Source of the DNA: Ceratodon purpureus
Lineage: Eukaryota; Streptophyta; Bryopsida; Pseudoditrichales; Ditrichaceae
Length of the DNA: 64,000 bases
NCBI GenBank assembly: GCA_014871385.1
Contig: CM026421.1
Location: forward strand, 16,723,048 to 16,787,047
Direction of reading: 5' to 3'
Shown here: piece by piece, positions 35,178-47,668 of the stretch
Layout of the letters: every line of letters begins with the position of its first letter
How positions within the stretch are numbered: the first letter of the stretch is position 1
Notes under the pieces: generated by a model
The model's database searches: none
Told to the model about the DNA's origin: nothing
Seen by the model: the letters and a program-made list of their open reading frames with translations, nothing else
Translations under genes and position numbers: made by a program

Positions 35178-35967
35178 CCAAAAGTGTATGCAGTTGATAA
35201 GCATACCTGCCATTGTGTTCTTTTCCGCCTAAACAAACCTACAATATTTTTGCTAAAGGATGGCCTCTGCAGATTTCTAAAATAGGGTAAATCATGGTGC
35301 ATAAACTGTGATGTTAAGGAATTTAAACAACTTGAATCAAGCATAAATAATTGCAAAAGTTTCACATACTTGCAAGAATCAGAGGATTTGTTTGGCAGTG
35401 TTCACACGAGCATGTCAAACCACCTCAATTTATTAGAAAATGTTCAAAGTGGAATCAACAAAGTGCCCCATAGACACAAGCAGTGGTTCATTCCAACTAC
35501 CTACATTCTTAAATTACCTTTCCATTCACTCTGGAAAAGTAAAGCATTGATCTCTCAAACCTGGATCAATTGCGTTGAGGTCACTATCATCTTCCTTAAG
35601 GTATTTTGGGAAGTCCCAAAACGCATCTCAAGGGCACCAAAGTCTTGGATTTTGAGTCCTGTTTCACATATCCAAAATTTTCAAGTAAGATTAGACTCTA
35701 ATTAAATTCAATAAATTTATAAATGCTTATGGTACTGTCACTAGAGATGGCCAATAAGCCACAACACAATTTAGAAATTGGTCCATGTCCACCCCTAACA
35801 CCTCATTTACTAACCTTCTGTAAAGATACCATAGAACATTCATAGTCCTCTAAACCGCCCGTGGTTTAAGCAAGACACATGCACCATTTGGGATCTCACT
35901 GCTTGCACCAAATGTTTCTGACTTGCCTAGATTCATAGAACACTTAGAGCATTTAACTCTAAATGGC

Positions 35968-36180
35968 TCAATAAACACATATTTGGTCACAGAACATCTC
36001 TTATAGTAAGATAAAAAGTAATGCCTTGAGGTGTTATAATCCCTTCAGGTGGTATCATTCCTAGACACATATTTGGTCATAGATCATGTTTTACAGTTAC
36101 ATAAAAATTAATCCCTCCAGGTGGTATAATTCCGAGAGACATATTTTGTCACGGGAAATGTCTTACAGTTAGACATTGGT
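35968..36180 (+). repeat. Expanded ~75-base unit in repeat copy 2 (3 diverged units; 1 in copy 1)
   Basis: The unit reads AGACACATATTTGGTCA..CTTACAGT..ATAAAA..GGTGGTATAATTCC. Copy 1 has it once (about 6237-6305). In copy 2 it follows itself three times with increasing divergence, the GGTGGTAT phrase being the best preserved part. Confidence 0.65.
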
Positions 36181-36773
36181 TTACTAAGGGTTGTATTTTA
36201 AATTCTTTCTAATGAAATTTGTTCATTTGCTTCAAAGGGTCTGACTCAATGATCCTAACTTGGTCTTAAATAGGACCTTTAGTCATTTATTGTAACTACT
36301 AGCTACTCTTTTATGCATCCAATACTTACCACTAATAAACTAATCTCCTTAGTGATTTGAACTAACAATTTAGTATTCTCCACTCAAGGTTAACTTCGAA
36401 TTCTATGATCTCAATTCAACTATCATGTGAGAAGTGAGGTGCAAGAAGAGAACCCTATGAAAAGTCAGGTGAGATCCTTAATATGACAATCCACCCAGAA
36501 ACACCCACTTTTAGTTTTTGCTATTTAAAGATCCATAAAGAGATTCTAAGAACGGTAGACCCAATTAAATATGAACATCCAATAGAATGGTGCATTTGAA
36601 ACCCCACCTCCAATGCATGTCACTCATTTACATATATGAGTCGCTTTGAATGTACTGGATATGAACAATGAGGGGTAGCCATGGCCAGGGGTCCCGAATG
36701 TAGCAAATGATTCTATCACATGTAGCACAAGGCAGAATTCTAGGTGACAGTCTCACTATATACTAGTGGAAAG

Positions 36774-36890
36774 GCTGTACAACTACATCAAAGAAAAACA
36801 CCAAACAGTGTCCAATTACACCAAAAAATTAATTTTTATGGAGTAATTAAGTACTTTTTGGTGTTCTTCTTTGAGTGTAATTCTACAACT
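36774..36890 (+). mobile_element. Foldback MITE-like palindrome inside repeat copy 2
   Basis: This corresponds to 6975-7091 in copy 1. The left arm reads CAACTACATCAAAG and the right arm CTTTGAGTGTAATTCTAC around AAAAAATTAATTTTT. The arms carry more mismatches here than in copy 1. Confidence 0.65.
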
Positions 36891-37018
36891 TTCAGCTTTT
36901 TTACTACTGACAAGAGAACTTATCATTCCTCACTCCTAAAGTGTCGCCCTTCACTCACGGAGAATGTAGAAAGCTCACTCTTTCTTCTAATTTGTAACTC
37001 TAATGACTCACCCAACTA

Positions 37019-38086
37019 CTAAAAAATACTATAAATTGTAATTAGTAAAGGGGCGATAGTATTGTTCCAATATAAATGCATACACAAACAAAACCCACTA
37101 ACCAATCGATAACGTGCTGGTAAGCTCACCTTCGGAAGCTGACCTTCGTTTGGTTTGCTCGATCCAGCTCTGCATTCTCCTTTGGCTCGCTTTGGAACCG
37201 CTTCAACTTGAGGGTGGCTCTGCGTACCAGTCATCTCCATGTCAACCGATCGACGATCCGACACTGCGTCGATCTTTTCCTTTCCCCGGAAAGCAACCCG
37301 ATCTCGAACAGATTTCGACGACTCAGCTTCGACCCCCTGCTCGGCGAGATAACGGGTCTCGATAGAGCAATCGCTCATCTCCCCGCTCGACTCGGCCCCG
37401 CTTGAATCCTGCATATCTTCTCCCTCAGACATCACCCACTCCTGGTCGAGCTCATCATCATCGTCTGTGTCCTCATCCTCATCATCAAATGGGTCATCAT
37501 CTGGGCTCTTCAGTTTGACTACCGGTAGCGCCATGGTTCCATCAGAGTCAGCCGTCCGCAACTCATTGGGGTCCTGGTTAAGGAACACCTTGAATTGTGC
37601 GGTGTCTGCTGGCTCTGGACGTGCGAGAATGGATGTGATCGACCTCATTTTTTTCTCGACCAGTTCGTACGGCCATCTGCGGGTATGTGTGGGCGCCGCC
37701 GCCACGGCTTCTGAAGAGGCTCCAACGTCGGTGACTAGCACGTCTCGACGTTCACCAAAACCATTCCGGTTCTCCTCCACTTCACGATCACGAACGACCT
37801 GCTCCAGCGCATGGATACTTGGGTTCTCCTCAGCATCGATGTGGATGTCCGATCTCTCTCCCCCAAAACCAGTATCGTTTGGGGCGTTTTGCTCGAGCTC
37901 CTGGGTGCATGGAGTACCTCTAGGCCGTTGGATTCGACCTCCCCTGCGTTGATATGTAACCGTCACCATGTTGACGTGGTCGATATTGTTGGGAGAGTCC
38001 CAACACAAGACTGCAGAAGAGAGCAGGATAGCAAGCAATATAAGCGGGAGGTCATCCAAGAAATGTAACAAGCTGACAATGTGCAT
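37019..38086 (-). CDS. Hypothetical protein of the long repeat, copy 2 (355 codons)
   Basis: Paralogue of the frame at 7281-8300, with the same hydrophobic N-terminus (here LLHFLDDLPLILLAILLSS) and the same Asp/Glu-rich block. About 12 amino-acid replacements separate the two over 339 codons, and the stop is displaced so that this copy gains 16 residues (WNNTIAP...). The region before the start (to 38491) also matches copy 1. I do not recognise the family. Two intact frames in two copies argue weakly that it encodes protein, but the differences I counted are mostly replacements, which argues against strong constraint. Confidence 0.45.
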   Translation of the reverse strand: MHIVSLLHFLDDLPLILLAILLSSAVLCWDSPNNIDHVNMVTVTYQRRGGRIQRPRGTPCTQELEQNAPNDTGFGGERSDIHIDAEENPSIHALEQVVRDREVEENRNGFGERRDVLVTDVGASSEAVAAAPTHTRRWPYELVEKKMRSITSILARPEPADTAQFKVFLNQDPNELRTADSDGTMALPVVKLKSPDDDPFDDEDEDTDDDDELDQEWVMSEGEDMQDSSGAESSGEMSDCSIETRYLAEQGVEAESSKSVRDRVAFRGKEKIDAVSDRRSVDMEMTGTQSHPQVEAVPKRAKGECRAGSSKPNEGQLPKVSLPARYRLVSGFCLCMHLYWNNTIAPLLITIYSIF

Positions 38087-39714
38087 GAAGCCCCATATCC
38101 CTTGATTGAAAGCTGTACTTTGAAAACTGATACTAATCTATGAGTGCAAAACCGATGAATGAGCTAGATAAAGCTATTGCGCGAGGTTGCTTCTTGGGTC
38201 ACCTGGGGAAGTAGACCCCTTCGCAAAGGGATGTCGAAAATGCGGAAGACGATCCACGAAGTAGTTCCAACTGAAAAAAGCAGCGCAAACCGCTATAAAG
38301 TAGTAGAAAACGGAAAGAGCAACGTCGAACTCTAGAGGGCAGCAGCCGCCTAAACTACGGAATCTCAACTCACCTCCTCTCACATTACCTGTTAGACCGA
38401 CAATTGGTGCGAAAACATAATAATTGGAAAGACAGGACTTCCAAGACAAGCAGACGCTCGAAAGAAAAGGAGGCTCTAGATTACAAGCCAACGTCCTCTT
38501 GAAAAGAGCAGCTCATCTCATCTCTCGTCTCATTTGAAAATTTCTAAGGGTTCCGGACAGAGATCACCGAACCATGGAAGCGGATTCCCAACCTGCTCAA
38601 CACCTAATTCGCAGAAAATAGCCCTTCTCGACACAGCTTCTACGTCGACCTGCATGTGGAGTGGTATGCCTGGCAGCCATGTCCGACCGATCCCACCGAG
38701 GCTCTGCCGCTCTGAGGCTCTGACAGGAATTTAAGTTGACGTACGTCTGAGTTGGGTTGCGGATTTCGATTGAAGTTTGAGACTGAGCACGTCTGTAGAC
38801 TGTGCGTAGGTGTTTTGGATGAAATTTGTTGATGTGCAGCACGCGGAGCAGAGGGTACAGCATGCGCGATTAACAGTGCTAGTGCCGTTATGAAGCGATC
38901 GTGAGCGCTGGTCGATATGAAGTGGTGGGATGTAACCATATTCATGAAGAAGATATTGGGTTGGTGAAGCCTTTCAAGAACGTCTCGGTTGCCCGTTGCA
39001 GATATGCAAGCCAAGGGGCCAGGGCATGAAGATGCAGCCCTGTGGATGCGTGAATCTCGACATTCCAAAAGGGACACCGCTGGACGTCGTTGAACTGGAA
39101 TTTCGCATATGCTGAAATCCCGATTAATACTGTTGATGTGCTGCTTGCCAAGTTGCCGTGCTGTGATTCGAATATCGAAGGGGCGCAGTCGTTTAGGTTT
39201 ACTAGTGATATTAGGGAAATGATATCGTCTCTTCCCTACTGTAGAGGTCAACACCGACTGTAAGTCATCGATGCATGTCAGGCACTGAAGTATGTCAGGT
39301 TGGGTATCTTGATTTCAGTGCGTATCTTGCCACGGTGCTCGTATTGTTCCAATTTAGGTTCCGCTGGAAACGTACACTCTAGCAAGAGTACCAAGTACGT
39401 GGAGAGTTAGACTCTGTACGCAGTTGAGAGTACAATTAGGAATAAGTATCATATTAAATTCATCAGAATTCGAAGCGATCTCGAGCCGTGGAAGCGCAGG
39501 CTTGTATTGACCTCCTCTACATTGATATTGCAAATACATGATTGTATCTACGGAATGACGTTTTTGTCCTACCCAGTTGCTCTAAAATAGGCTGATCTGT
39601 TTCAGTGATACATCCAATAAACTCAGATTCACCTTTGAACCTCAATGACAAAACGAGTAGCAAAATGTCACTTTTAAGACTTATCTTGAAGACAACCATG
39701 GGTTTATCTGTCAA

Positions 39715-41729
39715 CTAAGTCGATTTTTGTCTACTGTCAGGAGTAGGTGACCTCATTTGTATTACGATTTCTACAGGGGAATCGCTGCTTTGGACGATGA
39801 GTTTGTCTTGATCCTTCAATGAAATGGGAGTTTCTCTTCCTCCTCCAGCTGGGGCTTTCCCTGATACCTCGGGACTATCGGATGGACTTTTCCCAACCCA
39901 TGCGATGACCACCTCTTGGTCTTCTTCCTTGGGACTTGCTGGACTGCTTGGTAAAGATTGTTCTTCTGCCATTGTCATTGGTCTGTCAATGGATTAGATA
40001 CCAAGACATTCACAAGCTTCTATGAGAAGCATTCCCGATAGACCACTGAAACTAGAACGGAAAGTTAATACCTTAAAAAATATGAAAGAATCAGATGACA
40101 GAACCTGCTACGAAGGACTAAAAGCTACACCCGACATATTAAATTCTTCTTGAAAATCGTCGAGAGAGGGACTTTACGTACCAGGTCTCTTCTTCCCACA
40201 TGCGGAGCAAAACTTGGAATCCGGTCGATCACGTGTCCCACAATCAGCACAAGGATCATTAGACTTCGGTTTGGAGGATTGACCCTGTGAGCACGTGAAT
40301 GATCCTGCAAGCATAAGTCTCAATTTGCGGCAGAGTTAACTACAAACAGATGCCTTAGACAAACTATTCTTTGCTCACCGATAATGAATAAATTGAAAAT
40401 ACAGTAATGCTATTTCGGTCTTACAGGATCCTTTCCACAAGGCGATCTATTTGGATCCGCCGCTCTTTGTTCATTTATAATCTTCCAATTTGTGAATACA
40501 CCTATCTTTTTGGATAGTTTTGGCTGTGCACCTGCACCAAGCAATTTTGAACTCCATAAAATCAGTTTTCTTGTCAACAAAATTCTACACACGTAATAGA
40601 AGATGGCGCATGATTGACTACAAGTTTCAGACATATTTGATGGGGTTGAAGGTAAACTTGAAATGAAACCGCGAAGAAACAGATCGATTACCCACTTGCA
40701 TTTCCATGCTGTGATCCAGCAATTTCACCCGGAACGAGTCTGTTGGTTAGAGACATGGAGTTAAGTCCAGTGCCAGCCGGTTTAAAAAAAGGCTTTGCCT
40801 CAGTGCAGGCACTTGAGTGATGCTTTAAACCTTTGGGAACAAACTGTCTCTGGCAATTAGGACACTGCGTCAAACTTGCCTCAAAAGCGGACTTAGCCCT
40901 GCATCAAATTAGCCACTGATTACACCCTGCTCACAATCCACAACTTCAATTGCGGATACAGAGCTAAAATAGTCATTGATTCATTACGAAGTTCAAGTTT
41001 CCATTCACAAACGTTCATGGCATCAACAAGATGCAGCTGAGCTAAAAGTGATATTGCCTGACCTAATAGCAAGATGCACATTGTAGGCCACCAATTTGAT
41101 ACAGTAAGAAGAGCATGATGGAGCTTACTCGCCACCGAAATCGTCCTCCTGTGGAGGACCACCAACCTTAATGGGCTCCTCGTCATAAGGAGGCGGTGGT
41201 AGACGACGGCGTTCATTTTCAGGCTTCTTCGCTTCTTCCAGCAGCCACTTCTTCTGGCATTGTGGGATATGGATAGGATAACTGCGCTTCCCACGATGCG
41301 TTTTAGAGCTTAAATTCTACTGTGTCACTGATTTGCCTAGTAGTGATGATCTCTAATTATTATACCACTCTAACATGTTAGTTGAAGAGAGAGGCAGGAT
41401 ACTAACCTCTGGCTGCCAAACTCTCGCTTACAAAGATAACAGACGCGAAAGTGAGGCCGCTCCCCTGGGTGTCTCTCTTTCAGTTCCTGACTGGACTTTC
41501 TTTCTAGCCGCTCCCCACCGTCTTTCGGGACTTCCCCACTTAATTTTCTTCCACTGGACTTCCTTTCTAGCACAGGATTTTTTTCTGAAGCCTTCTCACT
41601 AGGCTTTCTTTCTGGCTCCTTCACATCACCGGGCTGTCCTTCTGCCGCCGCCTCCCCGGACTTCTTCTCTGGCAAACTAGACATTTCTCCAGGCTTATTC
41701 CTCAGGCTTATTCTCCTGGGTTGTGTCAA
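39715..41729 (-). CDS. ZC2HC-type zinc finger protein with C-terminal zinc ribbon, 6 exons
   Basis: Exons by splice consensus and phase are 41729-41407, 41281-41129, 40898-40696, 40531-40425, 40284-40178 and 39982-39715, giving 386 codons. The N-terminal ~85 residues are Lys/Glu/Ser-rich. The first C2HC finger spans exons 1 and 2 (CYLCKREFG..HIPQC, then KKW). The second is in exon 3 (CPNCQRQF..LKHHSSAC). Exon 5 encodes a double-CxxC ribbon (CADCG..FCSACGKKRP). The acidic C-terminus has a run of Ser-Pro sites. Tandem C2HC fingers of this spacing mark the ZC2HC1 family, whose molecular role is poorly known; a nucleic-acid or protein-binding role is inference. All joined exons keep one frame, so the gene looks intact. 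The start at 41729 is the first Met of the first exon and could be downstream of another exon. Confidence 0.75.
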
Positions 41730-42169
41730 ACTGGAGGATGTGCATGGTCGAAACAGATCGCGAACATCATGGCCAACGCGCTTGGAAACAGTGAATGTAT
41801 CATTTTAGATAAGAGAATGGAGAATAAGATCGCATCCATGGATTGTCCTGTAAGCTCCATCATCTTGACAAGGCCGACGTCAATCCCAAATCTGATTCTC
41901 GTGATTACTCCATAATAAGAGAAATCAATGAACGAGTAAGCAGTAGATCTTCTTCTCCGGCTTTGATCTGCATGAAACCCGGTATGATGGCGCAAGAGAC
42001 AAAGATTATTTTCATGCGTCCACCACGCACTAAGTCGTGCTTCGTCAAATACACGTTTCATAATGCTCAGCATGGAGGTCGAGAGCTTCATATGAAACAC
42101 CCAATAGGAAGAATTAAGCATTTCCAGTTTCAAACGTAAAGCAATCTCGGACAAATTGGACCCCACTTA

Positions 42170-43822
42170 GCAGAACTTGCGAGTCATTATTTCAGAAGAA
42201 ATTTGGTATTACCAGAGCGAGATGTACGAAACACATCCGGCAGACAAAGCGAATTCTTTGGCAACATAAACATCTCAACAGATTTCGTCATTGACAACTC
42301 GTAGAATTAAGAACTTTCACACAATTCAAGGATAAAACCCTAAAAACTTCAGCATCAAAGGTATGACATTAAATGCACCAGCGTGAGAAACATCCACAAC
42401 AATGAACATGGATCAAAGAGGACACATTGACCTGCCTGCATATTGGAGAATTTCTGATAAACCAAATGCACAGGGACTTTTACTCCAAAAGCGGTAGCAC
42501 TGGTACCTCCGCTCTACTTGTATGTGATACATTTTTTAAGCAACCTGCACAGTTTGCACATAATGCCACGCATCACCACAAACTCAAGATCCCATTAAAG
42601 AGGTCTCCAACGGATCCTTTAGAAAGCTTTTCAAAAAATATTCACAAGAAACCCGAGAATTTCACATTGCTCCTGATAAAGAAGGCGAATACAACTAGTA
42701 CTCAGAAGATTACTGAAACTCATCTAAGTTTGAAAGATAACGTCAGGAATCGATTTACAAATGAAAGAGAAAGGCCGTCCAAGGTATCGGTCCTCTGCTT
42801 CCCTGTTTCTGTCCAGCACGTCACATTCACATCCTCTCTCAGCCAACTCCTCGCTCTCAACGGAAACGATGCGGCGAGAACCTTATTAGACGACCCGCAG
42901 ACGTTCAGAAAAGTGCACCGCTTCATCATCAACAGGAAGGTCCTTGTCCTATGACTCAACTAAACCTAAACTCTAAGAACTCAGTCCCAAACGCAATTCT
43001 AAAAACGTACCTTAGGCATCTGACTTCAATTCCTCCGCAGTGTGTACACAGACTGGAGAGACTCATTAGTTTCATCACACGAAGCAAGACAACACTGACT
43101 ACCGATTCTCTACTCCCCAGTGAACACCCACTAAAGTCAATAGCTGGGAAGCTGGTATATATTTGCGATCTCACTGCAAACGCCAGCAACTAAGATCAGT
43201 AATCCCAAAGGCACCACGTTCTCCATCTTGCAAGCCAGTTTAGGTCATATTCGTTCCAACACTCGCCCTCTGTTCTACACTTCTTGGACAGCAGACCACA
43301 CATTGAATTTGGTTACTGGTGGAGGATAACGATATTGATATTGATGAAGTATGTTGTCAAAGAAAACATATTGACAAAGGCCGACCATGATTCTTTACCA
43401 ACTCTCTGGCCAATATCCAACAATACCTCCCTAACATAGAGGCCTAGAAATTCCTGAAGTTCTACAACTAGAAAAAAAATTATATTCAATATATTGCATA
43501 ACAAGGATAAGAACTACTAAAACCTGCTGCCACTTGAGCTCTAAGCCATACCCTTTCAGAATGGATCAATGAAGTCTATCTTAGTAACAACTCCCCTCCC
43601 CTATTATACAGACAAACCATGTGTCTATTATTTAAAGGAAATTTCAGTCTGTGGCACAACTCGATTAAAAAAAACCCTGAGAATGCGCCTCCTATCAACC
43701 CACTAAACTATGTGAATATCGACAAAATTTGGTCACCACATACTGAGTATTACCAGCTCCATCCAAGAGCAAGAGTTCACTCTTTGGTGAATTTACTAAA
43801 AATACGTAAAAATATCTTCGAT
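42170..43822. other. Intergenic DNA between the ZC2HC gene and the methyltransferase gene
   Basis: No gene that I can support. A 175-codon forward frame (42427-42954) exists but has no recognisable similarity and resembles 5' leader DNA of the reverse-strand ZC2HC gene. Confidence 0.4.
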
Positions 43823-46800
43823 TCATATGATATCCTCTGGCTGCCATAGCCGCTTCCGAGCAATTAAGATTTTCTCTTCCCTGTCTGAAATTTCATCCTT
43901 TTCAGCGTCAAAGACAACGGACCATAAATTCCAGTGTAATACATTCAGTTGCTTCCGCACTTCATCGACAAAAGAGCCCTTATCGCGTATAATGACAACA
44001 CCTTGTGGACGTAAAAGTCTGTCCATCTCAAGGAGCAGATCTATTGGGCTGCAATCATGATTGTAGACATCGGAGAAAACATTCCAGGCATGCAGCAAGT
44101 CATATGTACGAGGATAAGTTGAATACGCCTCACACCTGCAATTCGCACATCAGTTTCTCGTTAGCAGAAATAAACTAAAATTGGAGGTAAGTATGTATCG
44201 ACCTGAATTGGACCATCATAGATTGACTATGAACACAGATGAAAAGATCTTGGAAGGACTAAGTGGATCATTTTGAAAACAAACTGTAAGTCACAAAGTT
44301 ATGAAAAATGAGAACAAAAAAACCCTACCAATCGTGATAAGAACCGATGAAGCCACGATCATAGATAATTTTCAAAGTGCTTGGTCCTGAAATAGGAACC
44401 ACGTTCATGACCCAAACTGGCAGATTCATATCTTGAAGTGCGGCAGCAAAGCCACCAAAATTTGCTTTCATATCCATCACGTTCCGAAAGCTATCATCTT
44501 CCATCTGTTTAGCTTCCCTGAGCTTCTGGATATACAGATCCACTCTCTTCTTCCATGCAATCTTTTGATGCACATGAGAGAAATAGTATTAGCTTCTCAT
44601 AGTAGGAAACCATATTCAATTCCAGAATCTCTTCAAAACTTAAATATACTGCAAAGTAGACAGAACATCACTAACGAGCGCATACTATTCAGCAGTAGTT
44701 GTAGTATTCACTACATAAAAAGATACTAGCGCATCTAAGGAAAACTAATTTTCACAGTAAGTGCAAGTACCGTGTCATCGATGAACGTCTTATCATTAAA
44801 TCCTAGCTCCTTCAGCCTGGAGGGAGGGGTATTCATACGCTTTGGCCACCGCGCCAAAACAGCTCTCTCAGGCCTGCTTGCTGCAATAGCCAATATTGTA
44901 CAAAGTAGTCAGGTACGCTGCTTGTCTCTCACATTTGTTTTCAGAACCCGATTCCCATAATTCGCTCACTAAAGAAGGTTGAGGATGGCGCAACAAATAC
45001 TTACGGGATGTCACAGGAGTTATACAAATCTTCATAGGCTCCTGCCAACCTGCATCTGCGTCGTTGGCGATACTACACAACGGAGGCCAAGTTCCTTTTG
45101 GCCGTTTCTCGTAACATTCATTTGTGAGGGGCTTTGCCCAAATGACTGTTTGATCCCTTTTGGCAGCGATCGTCCAACACATCCTGCTGACAAGATCGAC
45201 CATTTCTGCCCACTCCTGTTTCTCTGCTGGATCATCTCGATACACAGGAGGAGATGACCAAACAAAGTACCCTCCAGGCCTCAGAATCCGGTCAATTTCC
45301 AGCAATAATACTCCATCCCGCTGTCTCCAATCAATTCGACAACGGGAACAATGGGCCAGGTCAAATGATTTGCTCGGATAAGGAAGTCGCATTGTGCCCA
45401 GGACACCTAATGTTGCAGGGATGCCTCTCTCTAAAGCAAATTGTATCTGGTTCTGATGAACATCATTAGGGGCCAAAGACATGGCCAAAATGTCCATTGG
45501 AAGTAAGTAAGCACCAAAGCTTGCCACGCCACATCCCACGTCGAAGACAGTCCTGATCTTACCACCACTGCTCAAGTTACCATCCTTGTTCTTGAGCATC
45601 TGAACCAAGAAAACTCAATAATTCAATTATTATCAAAATATTGAAGACTTTCAATGGTGTGATTCTTTGTAGTGTAAGGATTCCCCAACTTTAAAACTAA
45701 AAACGATTACGCCGTGAATATTTCCACCTAATCGCAAACTACAAAATGCCAAAATAACCAAGTGCTGAACAAAATAGAAGAACGTTAAAACTAAGTAGAT
45801 GCTCTTCATATTACCAACTTTGACTCAGAGCATGAGTCAGGACTACAGTAGCGCATTGCACAGCAACCGAATCATTGTTCAACTCTTACACAAAGTCAGT
45901 GCCGCCGGATTGCACCTCCAACACTGTAAGAATCGACAGTAAGGAAAGCATAAGAGGATGCTCACCTTAGCAAGATGGGCGATATACTTATCAGCACCGT
46001 CTGGAAAATGAGTTCCACCCCCTGGGAAGTTCACTTTGTCCCCCTTGACAACCATCCAGTGCTGATCTGACTTCTCAGTTGCAAGAAAAGTGTGTGGCAC
46101 ATTGGCTTGCCAGATTTCATCCCTGCTCTTCGGCCATCTAATAGGTACCTGGCGTCCGTTGTGTACAAGAGGTCAGTTCACGAGAAATGTAGTAACGGTC
46201 CTTCCATATTACAGGAGAAGCATGAAGGTTGTGAATAAATGTGACAAGACCTCGCTAGAAAATCAGAGATAGTATCATGATAGTTGAACATCGAAGCCAT
46301 GAGCAAGAATAATAGGATAATCCCGTATGAAAACACAAGTTATTAATCTACAAATCTCTAAGTTCCATGTGACATTCAATGCCATTAAAATTGATTTCAC
46401 ACAAGCCAATCGGATGAGGATGTTAGGAGAAGGATGAGCAGTTGTGATTAATAAGTTGAATACATATTACAAAAATGTCAATAGCAATATCAATAGCAAC
46501 ACATTAAAGCTGAGCCGGCAATTAAATACCAATGTCATAGCATTTTCAGACTACGATATTGGCGATAGTTATACGATGACATTCGGTACCAGAGACGTTC
46601 AATAGCACCAAATCAGAAAGATCCAATAACAACGACACAGACCATTAGCCATGTGGTCAATACGAGCTGATGTTACACGCCAAGGAGATTTTACCCCGTT
46701 ACCTCAAAAGAAAGATCACACAACAACACACGAATTGTAGTGTAAAGTTCTTCAAAGTACCTTATAATTAGGAGGAGGTGGGATGAGGCAATTGAGGCGG

Positions 46801-47668
46801 TGATCAGTGGGCGGACAATGTCGCTCATAGTGTTCCATCAACGACAAATTCAGCTTCAATTTCATCTGATGGTTCAGATTCCTGTCCAGGCAGGGAACCA
46901 ACTCTGTGTATCGAGAATCACAGACCTGCAGACTCTTGTCTCAGTTCCAACATCTGAGGGCAATTCAGAATCCCTAAAAGACAAGGAAATATTTCAGAGT
47001 GCAAAATGCATTCATCGTACAAAGAAACGAAACAAACCTGAGAAAATCCTCCATGCTATCTCAAACAGTGAAATAGATCCAAAAGAAACTCCCTCTGATC
47101 TTCACAATGTCAGAGAAATAAAAAATAAAAAAAACACATGACATCCAATTCTGACCATACTTACAGGAAACGATTTAGGCATGACTTGCAGAATTCCCTC
47201 GTCACCAGCCTCCTCCTCCGAGGCTTCCACCGCTTCCTCTTCGTTGTTCGTTGCCTCATCTCCCAACACCAACCCCTCAAAATGCCCCTCCTCTTTCTCC
47301 TCCTCCTCCTTCTCCTCCTCCACCTCCTCCACCCCCTCCTTACCATCTCCACCTTCCTTCTCCTCCTCTTTCTCCTCCTCCCTCCCCTCCCCCCCTCCAC
47401 CCGCACTCACCTTCTTCTCCCCCTCCTCTCCACCCCCGCCCTTCTCCCTCTCCACAAACGGATCATTCTCCACCACCACCGCCCTCGACACAGTCCAATC
47501 CACCTGCGGACTCTCCTTACTCACCCCCCGCCCCGAATACGAGCTCCGCTGCAGCGACAGAAAAAACAGAATCCCGAACATCGTACCCGCCAGAATAACC
47601 AGCCGCTTCCCCTGCGCATTCCCCTCTCCCCTCCCCCGCAACCTCAAACTCCCCTGCCGCCCCGCCAT
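43823..47668 (-). CDS. Probable Golgi methyltransferase of the PMT/QUA2 family, 7 exons, 700 codons
   Basis: Exons are 47668-47165, 46925-46761, 46148-45966, 45599-45005, 44880-44771, 44561-44329 and 44135-43823. All junctions are GT-AG and the phases join without a stop. Residues ~22-40 are a single hydrophobic segment (LVILAGTMFGILFFLSL) typical of a type II Golgi membrane protein. Residues ~75-160 are a Glu/Lys/Gly-rich stem, as in the plant PMT24-PMT27 group. The luminal part starts with the conserved VPCLDRN and ERHCPP segments, then GGGTHFPDGADKYI, the SAM-binding motif DVGCGVASFGAYLL, and ILRPGGYFVWSSPP. The C-terminal half has NVMDMKANFGGFAAAL and LLRPQGVVIIRDKG. The family is linked to methylation of pectin or other wall polymers in the Golgi (family knowledge). 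No defect was seen. Confidence 0.92.

Larger units (their letters stand above)
35178..39475 (+). repeat. Long dispersed repeat, copy 2 (partner at 5435-9690)
   Basis: Same order and orientation as copy 1. It begins near AAAGTGTATGCAGTTG and ends near GAGAGTACAATTAGGAATAAG. It differs from copy 1 by small gaps throughout the left half, by an expanded ~75-base unit at about 35968-36180, and by lacking the second tail fragment. The block 37080-38790 is almost identical to 7320-8990. Confidence 0.85.

Noticed and set aside
42427..42954. 175-codon forward frame
   Set aside because: No recognisable similarity and biased composition; likely a chance frame in intergenic or leader DNA.
47290..47460. 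CTCCTCC-rich pyrimidine tract as a separate simple repeat or regulatory site
   Set aside because: It is the reverse complement of Glu/Lys codons of the acidic stem in exon 1 of the methyltransferase gene, so it is explained by coding.
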